Shown here piece after piece: positions 12,057 through 16,502 of a DNA stretch of 16,502 nt. The stretch is from contig JASHOI010000768.1 in NCBI GenBank assembly GCA_030041195.1, forward strand, positions 1 to 16,502, given 5' to 3'. A program made the translations under genes and the position numbers. The notes under the pieces were generated by a model. That model saw only the letters and a program-made list of their open reading frames with translations. It had not been told where the DNA came from and did no database searches. The stretch's first letter is position 1, and each line of letters begins with the position of its first letter. The DNA is from Streptosporangiaceae bacterium. Its GTDB lineage: Bacteria > Actinomycetota > Actinomycetes > Streptosporangiales > Streptosporangiaceae.

Positions 12057-13526
12057 TCACTTGGCGGAGCGGTGCGGCCTGCGCTTGCCGGCGTGCCGGC
12101 GGCCGGCCGCCGCCGCGAGTTCCCGCACGAAGTCGGGCGCGTTCACGGTGCCGACCCCCGATGCGAGGTCGTACCCGGGGCCGGCCCGGAACCCGTGCAC
12201 CGTGTGCAGCCTGCCGCCCTGCCGGAACGAGACGGTGTTGTCGCCGGTTACGACGTCCACGATCCCGGGCGCGTGCCGGGCCGAGAGCTGGTACAGGTAG
12301 GAGTTGATCACCCCGAGCGGGTGGCCGGCCACCTGGTCGGCCAGGGCCACGATCCCGGCGAACTCCGGGGTTGCCTCGCTGGTGCCGCACGTCGGGTACC
12401 ACCCGGCCGGCTGGCCGGGAAAGCTCTGGTACATGTCGGCCGCTCCGTTGCACGCGGCGCTCATCGAGATGTCCGGCACCCCGCGGCGATCGCCGACGAT
12501 ATCCCGCACCCCGTTCTGGTAGCTGGGCCGGGTGAAGATCACCGACTTGCCGCCGCCGCCGGCCAGTGGGTTGGGCCCCGCGTTGCCGTCGACGAACTCG
12601 CTGGCCGCCGTGTTATAGGTGTCGTTCCAGACGGTGGGCGGCTCGACGTTGTCGCCCGCCGCGTTGAGGTGCAGCCGGATCCCGCCGACGCCGGTCACCA
12701 GCGGGTCGCTGTCCGGCCACGAGGTCACCGGGTGCAGGTAATAGGTCACCTCGTTGAACTTGACGTCCGCCGCGCCGCTGTCACCGGCGGCGGCGAGCAC
12801 CGTCACCCCGCTGTGGGCCGCTTCGAGGTAGGCGCCGCGCAGGTCCAGCAGCGACTGCCGGGACGGGAAGGTCTGCTCGGTCGCGCTGAAGCTCTGGCTG
12901 ATCACGCCGCCGAGGTGATGGCTGATCACGTACTTCTCGGCCGCCACGATCTGCGGGAAGCCGGTCGTGCCCTCGTTCTCTGAGGTCGGGGTCTCGACCA
13001 GCAGGATGCGCGCGCCCGGGGCGATCGCGTGCGCGTACTCGACGTCCAGGTCGGTCTCGCCGGCCCAGCCCTCCCGGTCGGAGTTCGCCTTGTACGGCGG
13101 GACCTTTCCCGCGGGCTGGATGACCTTCAGTGACGGCGGCGCGGGAAGGCCGGTGGCCTTGTCGAACGTGGCCAGGTCGCGCTGGACGGTCGGCGAGCCG
13201 AACGAGTCAACGATGACGATCGTCTGGCCACGGCCGGTGATCCCCTGCCGATAGAGCCGGGGCAGATTGTAGGCCCGCTGGATCTGCGCGGGCAGGTAGC
13301 ACGCGATGCCGTAGTGCTTCTCGCAGTACGCGGTGGTGGGGGGCGTGCTCGGGACCCCGTCAAGGACATGGATCACGTCCGGCCGTATCGTCACGACGTT
13401 CGCGAGCGGTACCGTTGCCGGGCCGGCGGGCCGGCCGGAACCGGGCGGGACCGCGCTGGCTCCGGTGAGGGCGGCGGCGAGCAGGATTGACCCGGCAGCC
13501 GCCGCCGCAGGCCGGACGAGGCGCAT
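12057..13526 (-). CDS. Secreted S53 (sedolisin/kumamolisin-type) serine-carboxyl peptidase
   Basis: This 489-residue exported endopeptidase uses a Ser-Glu-Asp triad and is usually active at low pH. A Sec-type signal peptide covers about residues 1-25. The catalytic domain starts near residue 74 and shows Glu157 and Asp161 (GETDLD), oxyanion-hole Asp249 in AAAGDSG, and nucleophile Ser383 in CGTSEATPEFAG. The C-terminal GYDLASGVGTVNAP segment (451-464) fits the family's calcium-binding end. Four cysteines (68, 76, 359, 380) could form two disulfides, as suits an exterior protein. Most S53 enzymes carry an activation prodomain of roughly 150-200 residues; here only about 50 residues separate signal peptide and catalytic domain. 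ATG 13526 has a GGGAGGGA sequence upstream. The gene is divergent from the Smr gene. Confidence 0.93.
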   Translation of the reverse strand: MRLVRPAAAAAGSILLAAALTGASAVPPGSGRPAGPATVPLANVVTIRPDVIHVLDGVPSTPPTTAYCEKHYGIACYLPAQIQRAYNLPRLYRQGITGRGQTIVIVDSFGSPTVQRDLATFDKATGLPAPPSLKVIQPAGKVPPYKANSDREGWAGETDLDVEYAHAIAPGARILLVETPTSENEGTTGFPQIVAAEKYVISHHLGGVISQSFSATEQTFPSRQSLLDLRGAYLEAAHSGVTVLAAAGDSGAADVKFNEVTYYLHPVTSWPDSDPLVTGVGGIRLHLNAAGDNVEPPTVWNDTYNTAASEFVDGNAGPNPLAGGGGKSVIFTRPSYQNGVRDIVGDRRGVPDISMSAACNGAADMYQSFPGQPAGWYPTCGTSEATPEFAGIVALADQVAGHPLGVINSYLYQLSARHAPGIVDVVTGDNTVSFRQGGRLHTVHGFRAGPGYDLASGVGTVNAPDFVRELAAAAGRRHAGKRRPHRSAK

Positions 13527-13598
13527 GTAGTCCCTCCCGGGGGCCGAAGGGCCGGGGCTGGCTCGCTCCCCGCACCAGCCCGGCCAGCGTACCGTGGG

Positions 13599-13616
13599 GA
13601 TACCGCCGGGTGTATC
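13599..13616. promoter_or_regulatory. Inverted repeat between divergent peptidase and Smr genes
   Basis: GATAC (13599-13603) and GTATC (13612-13616) are inverted repeats separated by eight bases, within the 125-base divergent gap. TATC-type -10-like sequences lie on both strands here, but none matches TAnnnT. It could be an operator for one or both genes; the arms are short. Confidence 0.22.
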
Positions 13617-13651
13617 GCCGGAACTCGCACCGCCGAAGCGGAGGCGGCCAG

Positions 13652-13903
13652 GTGAAGCTCGTACTCGACCTGCACGACATCTACAACCGTGGCCACGACA
13701 TCGACCGGGCGCTGCGCGACATCATGGACGAGGCGGTCAGGAAGAAGGCGCCGCTCGTCGAGATCATTCCAGGCAAGGGCTCGGGCCAGCTCAAAAAGCA
13801 TGTGCTCAGGTTCCTCCAGCAGAAGGAGATCAGGGCGCTCTATCACCGGGTGGAGAAGGACTCCAAGAACTTCGGCCGCCTGTTCGTCCACTTCCGCTGG
13901 TAG
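13652..13903 (+). CDS. Stand-alone Smr-domain protein
   Basis: The 83-residue product is almost wholly one Smr domain, the small domain found at the C-terminus of MutS2, where it has nuclease activity and binds nucleic acid or ribosomes. The DLH motif (LDLHDIYNRGHD) lies near the start and GKGSG at about 42-46 gives the GxG loop of the family. An FLQQKEIRALYHRVEKDSKN segment and an ending FVHFRW follow. GTG 13652 is fixed by GGAGG at 13640-13644, seven bases upstream; an open frame reaches back to 13487 but overlaps the peptidase gene. Such short proteins are often labelled mismatch-repair MutS, which is misleading, as no MutS ATPase is present. Its biological role is not known from context. 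A hairpin follows the stop directly. Confidence 0.88.
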   Translation: MKLVLDLHDIYNRGHDIDRALRDIMDEAVRKKAPLVEIIPGKGSGQLKKHVLRFLQQKEIRALYHRVEKDSKNFGRLFVHFRW

Positions 13904-13904
13904 C

Positions 13905-13938
13905 CCGGCGGGGGGCCCGTGGCTAGAAGGCCCGCCGG
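13905..13938 (+). terminator. Hairpin directly after the Smr gene
   Basis: CCGGCGGG (13905-13912) and CCCGCCGG (13931-13938) form a perfect eight-pair stem with an 18-base loop, starting two bases after the Smr stop. A shifted pairing using neighbouring GGGCC and GGCCC is also possible. It is a GC-only stem without a U-tract, typical of the terminator-like hairpins elsewhere in the window. Confidence 0.4.
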
Positions 13939-14123
13939 TGATCCGCCAGCGCCGGCCGCGTGGTGATGACGGTCCTGGTCCGCCGCGCCGCGGCGCGCAC
14001 CAGCCCGGCCAACTCGAGCCGGCGCCTGCGCGGCTTGCGATGGCGCGGCGACGAGGACGGAATGTCCCAGGCGGCCGGCATTCCGGAATTCCCAGCGTTG
14101 GCAAGCTCCAATGCGAATCCCAT
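13923..14123 (-). CDS. Possible small basic protein of 66 residues
   Basis: An open frame of 66 codons starts at ATG 14123 behind GGGGAG with five-base spacing, the best ribosome-binding site in this gap. The first 20 codons use more A/T at third positions and the rest are nearly all G/C-ended, as in many real actinobacterial genes. The third-position bias cannot separate it from the overlapping + strand frame 13960-14166, because both share the same wobble positions. The product has a hydrophobic start (MGFALELANAG) and an Arg/Lys-rich middle (27-50) and matches no family I know. Its stop lies in the loop of the hairpin after the Smr gene. Phased TGATT repeats lie just upstream. It may be non-coding. 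Confidence 0.33.
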   Translation of the reverse strand: MGFALELANAGNSGMPAAWDIPSSSPRHRKPRRRRLELAGLVRAAARRTRTVITTRPALADHRRAF

Positions 14124-14160
14124 CTCTGCTCCCCCGTATCCGCGACTCCCCGGGATGACC

Positions 14161-14203
14161 AGCTGATTCCCCGCTGATTCCGGTGATTACCGGTGATTCC
14201 CAC
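14161..14203. repeat. Four TGATT repeats at about 10-bp phasing
   Basis: TGATT begins at 14164, 14175, 14184 and 14194, at spacings of 11, 9 and 10 bases, so the copies face the same side of the helix. Flanks are also shared: GCTGATTCC twice and GGTGATT(A/C)C twice. The middle part, CCGGT then GATT then ACCGG (14180-14193), is an inverted repeat. The array lies 38 bases upstream of the possible minus-strand gene starting at 14123 and 165 bases upstream of the holin-family gene. A cooperative protein-binding site is the likeliest reading. Apart from this, 13939-14368 shows only the possible 66-codon gene. Confidence 0.6.
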
Positions 14204-14368
14204 CAGGGGTCACGGGAGTTATTTTCCCCGGCCAAATCGTTTCACGCATTTGCCTGAATGCCGGGCCGACATGCCGGGAGAACGCGGCGTGCACGGCTCA
14301 CCCGCCCGGCGCGGCACACGATAGATCCGTCATATCGCTCCTGTCCGGCGGCGTGGCAGGATGCTGGC

Positions 14369-14761
14369 ATGTGGTTCATCCTCCGGCTGCTGATCACGGC
14401 GGCGGCGCTGTTCGTGGCGACGGCCGTCGTTCCCGGCATCCAGCTGCTGGCCGGCACCGCGCTGGACAAGGCGACCACGCTGGTCGTGGTGGCATTGATC
14501 TTCGGCGTGGTGAACGCGGTGCTCAAGCCGATCGTCAAGACGGTCGGCTGCGTGTTCTACCTCCTGACCCTCGGGCTGATCGGCCTTGTGGTAAACGCGC
14601 TGCTGTTCCTGCTCACCAGCTGGGTGGCTGGCAAGCTGCACGAGCCGTTCCACATCACCGGCTTCTGGCCAGCGTTCTGGGGCGCGATCATCGTCGGGGT
14701 GGTCAGCTGGCTGCTGAGCATCACGCTGGGCGAGCGGCGGCACGAGAAGCAAGCCCATTAG
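14369..14761 (+). CDS. Phage-holin-family (superfamily IV, four-TM) membrane protein
   Basis: This 130-residue protein has four hydrophobic segments (about 2-22, 35-52, 60-85 and 100-121) and a short charged C-terminus (GERRHEKQAH). It matches the four-helix family named after mycobacteriophage holins (Pfam Phage_holin_4_2). The VNAVLKPI segment at about 48-55 and the TLGLIGLVVNALLF segment at 67-80 are characteristic. Despite the name, chromosomal members are widespread in bacteria without phage context, and their role is unknown; no lysis genes are nearby. ATG 14369 is preceded by AGGA with seven-base spacing. The frame is open upstream to 14258, but that stretch lacks hydrophobic character and a good start. 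It stands alone between the repeat region and the STAND gene. Confidence 0.9.
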   Translation: MWFILRLLITAAALFVATAVVPGIQLLAGTALDKATTLVVVALIFGVVNAVLKPIVKTVGCVFYLLTLGLIGLVVNALLFLLTSWVAGKLHEPFHITGFWPAFWGAIIVGVVSWLLSITLGERRHEKQAH

Positions 14762-14885
14762 GCGGGCGGGGCAGCGGGAGCACGGGCGGACCGTGACGGG
14801 CCTGCCGAATCCGCGCCAGAGCTGCTTTCGCGTCACATGTATCACTTGCGTAGTCATCCGGTTACGAATATGGCTGATGCTCTCC

Positions 14886-14891
14886 TATCCT
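14886..14891 (+). promoter_or_regulatory. Possible -10 box of the STAND ATPase gene
   Basis: TATCCT fits TAnnnT and lies in a relatively A/T-rich stretch (14826-14895) of an otherwise GC-rich gap. TTACGA at 14862-14867 is a weak -35 at 18-base spacing. The leader to GTG 14938 would be about 40 bases and would include the ribosome-binding site. Confidence 0.33.
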
Positions 14892-14937
14892 TTGGCAGAT
14901 CGTCGTAACGCGCAGACGCCAACGGAAGGTCCCGATT

Positions 14938-16502
14938 GTGATCATCACCCGCCAGGCCGGCGCGGGCCAGCCTTCCCGGCCCGCGCCCGCACCCTGGCCG
15001 GTCCGGTCGGGACCGGTGCCGCGGCTGGCCGAGTGCTTCAGCACCCGCCCGGAGACGGGATTCGACGCGGCCCGGGACCTGGGCCGCGGCCGGACGGCCG
15101 TGCTGACCCAGCCGGCACCCGCCGGGGAGGCGGGAAGCCACTCGCCGGCCGCCCTGGGCGGCACCGGCAAGACCCAGCTCGCCGCCGCTGTCGCGCTGTC
15201 GGCGTGGCGGGCCGGCGACGTCGACCTGCTCGCATGGGTGCCTGCCGCCAGCAGAGACGCGATCTTAAGCGGTTACGCCGAGGCGCTGGCGGCGGCGGAG
15301 ATCCCCGGCGCCCGCGCCAACCCAGGCGCCGCCGCGGCCAGCTTCCTGTCCTGGCTGGCCGAGACCAGCCGGCCGTGGCTGCTGGTGCTCGACGGCGTCG
15401 CCGACGTCGCCGACCTGGACGGGCTGTGGCCGTCGGGCCCGGCCGGCCTTGTGCTGGTCACCACCCGGCTGCCCGCGGCCGCGATGAACGGAAACAACCG
15501 GACGGTCATCGAGATCGGCCCGTTCAGCCCGCGCGAGGCCCTCGGCTACCTGACCGCGCGGCTGAGCGAGCCCGGCATGCGGGCCGGGGCGCTCGACCTC
15601 GCCTCCGACCTGGGCTGCCTCCCGCTCGGCCTGGCGATGGCGTCGGCCGTGGTCGCGGACACCGGCACCGACTGCCGCCGCTACCGCGAGCAGTTGACCG
15701 AGCGGACGCGGCAGATGTCCGCCACCAGGGACGGCGAGCACACCGGGACCGTGGCTGCCGTGGCGGCTTGCTGGTCGCTCTCCCTGGACCGGGCCGACGC
15801 CATCGCCCCTCCGAGAACGGCGGGATACGCGCTGGCGCTGACGGCGCTGCTCGACCCGGCCGGCGTCCCGGCGGCGGTGCTGACCAGCCGCGCGGTGTTC
15901 GACTACGTCTGCGGCCCCGGCTGCACAGGCACCCCGGCCGACCGGACCCAGATCCGCAGCGTGTTCGACAGCCTGGCCCGGGTCGGGCTGGTGACGATCG
16001 ACGCCGGGTGCCCGCCCCGTACGGCGCGGATGCACGGCCTGGTCCAGGCGGCGGTCCGGCAGATGATCACCCCGACCGGGCTCGGGCAGGCCGCGGTCGC
16101 CGCGGCCGACGCCCTGCTCGAGGCGTGGCCGCAGCGGGATCGCGACCTCGTGCTGGCGCAGGCCCTGCGGGACTGTGTTGCCAGCCTGCACCGGGCCGCC
16201 GCCGAGCCGCTGTGGACCCCGGAGGCTCACCCGGTGCTGCTGCGGGCGGCCCGGAGCCTGGACCGGGCCGGCCTGAGCGGCCTCGCCGTCTCCTGCTGGC
16301 AGGACCTGGCCGACACCGGCCGCCGGATCCTGGGCGACGATCACCCGAGCACGCTGCAGGCCAGGGACGGCCTGGCGGCCGCCCTGCTGAGCGCGGGGCG
16401 GGGCGGCGACGCCGTGGCCGTCAGCGAGCAGAGCCTCGCCGACCGGGAACGAGCGCTCGGGGCCGATCATCCGGACACCCTCGCCGCGTGCGGCAACCTC
16501 GC
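14938..16502 (+). CDS. NB-ARC/TPR STAND ATPase, 3' end outside the window
   Basis: An uninterrupted frame of 521 codons runs off the right edge. It encodes a signal-transduction ATPase of the NB-ARC type, the bacterial relatives of NLR and apoptotic ATPases, which switch on by nucleotide-driven oligomerisation. Motifs in order: Walker A ALGGTGKT (72-79), Walker B LLVLDG with Asp152, a VTTR sensor (174-177), the GLPL-like LGCLPLGLA (225-233), a winged-helix region and an MHD-like Met365-His366-Gly367. TPR repeats begin near residue 450 with the family's GDDHPSTL and GADHPDTL units. The first 70 residues carry no recognisable effector such as TIR, protease or nuclease; they resemble the short leader usual in actinobacterial NB-ARC/TPR proteins. 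GTG 14938 has GGAAGG (14924-14929) eight bases upstream. The rest of the TPR array and any C-terminal domain are unseen. Confidence 0.9.
   Translation, partial: MIITRQAGAGQPSRPAPAPWPVRSGPVPRLAECFSTRPETGFDAARDLGRGRTAVLTQPAPAGEAGSHSPAALGGTGKTQLAAAVALSAWRAGDVDLLAWVPAASRDAILSGYAEALAAAEIPGARANPGAAAASFLSWLAETSRPWLLVLDGVADVADLDGLWPSGPAGLVLVTTRLPAAAMNGNNRTVIEIGPFSPREALGYLTARLSEPGMRAGALDLASDLGCLPLGLAMASAVVADTGTDCRRYREQLTERTRQMSATRDGEHTGTVAAVAACWSLSLDRADAIAPPRTAGYALALTALLDPAGVPAAVLTSRAVFDYVCGPGCTGTPADRTQIRSVFDSLARVGLVTIDAGCPPRTARMHGLVQAAVRQMITPTGLGQAAVAAADALLEAWPQRDRDLVLAQALRDCVASLHRAAAEPLWTPEAHPVLLRAARSLDRAGLSGLAVSCWQDLADTGRRILGDDHPSTLQARDGLAAALLSAGRGGDAVAVSEQSLADRERALGADHPDTLAACGNL

Noticed and set aside
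14080..14089. Ten-base palindrome ATTCCGGAAT
   Set aside because: It lies inside the possible 66-codon gene with no promoter next to it; a ten-base palindrome alone is weak evidence of an operator.
13391..14203. 270-codon minus-strand frame spanning the Smr gene and the repeat region
   Set aside because: It crosses the Smr gene and the peptidase start in the wrong frame, and its first codons merely read the TGATT repeats.
14369..14761. Holin-family gene as a sign of a prophage
   Set aside because: No endolysin, structural, integrase or other phage genes are nearby, and this four-helix family is widespread on bacterial chromosomes.
14778..14798. Short hairpin CACGG ... CCGTG after the holin-family gene as a terminator
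   Set aside because: A five-base stem in very GC-rich DNA is expected by chance and is much weaker than the other hairpins listed.
1..16502. CRISPR array, tRNA, rRNA, transposase or integrase
   Set aside because: No regularly spaced repeats with unique spacers, no cloverleaf or rRNA-like stretch, and no mobile-element protein was seen on either strand.

Overview
The window is GC-rich (about 70%) and shows codon third positions biased to G/C, GTG starts, several starts that look leaderless, and gene families typical of Actinomycetota: a membrane FHA protein with a DUF3662-like region, an F420-type luciferase-fold oxidoreductase, an RDD protein with a Pro/Gly/Gln-rich N-terminus, a four-helix holin-family protein and an NB-ARC/TPR STAND ATPase. 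I read it as a chromosomal segment of a filamentous or related actinomycete. The order cannot be fixed from the sequence. I see no rRNA, tRNA, CRISPR array, insertion sequence, attachment site or replication origin.

Layout. Bases 1-217 hold no convincing gene but contain a strong 12-bp hairpin (92-119) and a possible promoter. Two + strand genes follow: a membrane-anchored FHA protein (218-1339) and an unrecognised 300-residue protein (1392-2294). Convergent to these is a two-gene minus-strand operon: an LLM-class flavin/F420 oxidoreductase (4578-3745) followed by a class III PLP aminotransferase (3678-2305). A divergent regulatory region with two perfect palindromes (4579-4705) separates this operon from ppc, phosphoenolpyruvate carboxylase (4706-7363). 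The ppc gene ends in a long hairpin (7390-7439) and is followed by a 209-residue duplicated-domain protein (7475-8104), a MarR regulator (8178-8672) and an acyl-CoA synthetase (8826-10409). The synthetase gene overlaps tail-to-tail with a PAP2 phosphatase gene (10986-10402), and both stop codons lie in one 8-bp palindrome.

Further right are an RDD membrane protein (11825-11070, minus), a secreted S53 serine-carboxyl peptidase (13526-12057, minus) and, divergent from it, a stand-alone Smr domain (13652-13903, +). Bases 13904-14368 hold a terminator-like hairpin, a possible 66-codon minus-strand gene and a set of helically phased TGATT repeats. A four-helix holin-family membrane protein (14369-14761, +) and the first 521 codons of an NB-ARC/TPR STAND ATPase (14938 to the edge, +) finish the window.

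How the genes relate. The clearest functional units are the oxidoreductase/aminotransferase operon, with its own promoter and palindromes, and the MarR/acyl-CoA synthetase pair. ppc is a housekeeping anaplerotic gene that keeps the residues for aspartate feedback. The most plausible accessory element is the STAND ATPase at the right edge. Its family includes NLR-like conflict proteins, but no effector domain is visible in the part present, so a defence role is only a possibility. No undescribed multi-gene system stands out clearly. The best leads are the FHA/unknown gene pair, the duplicated-domain protein and several RNA hairpins and operators.
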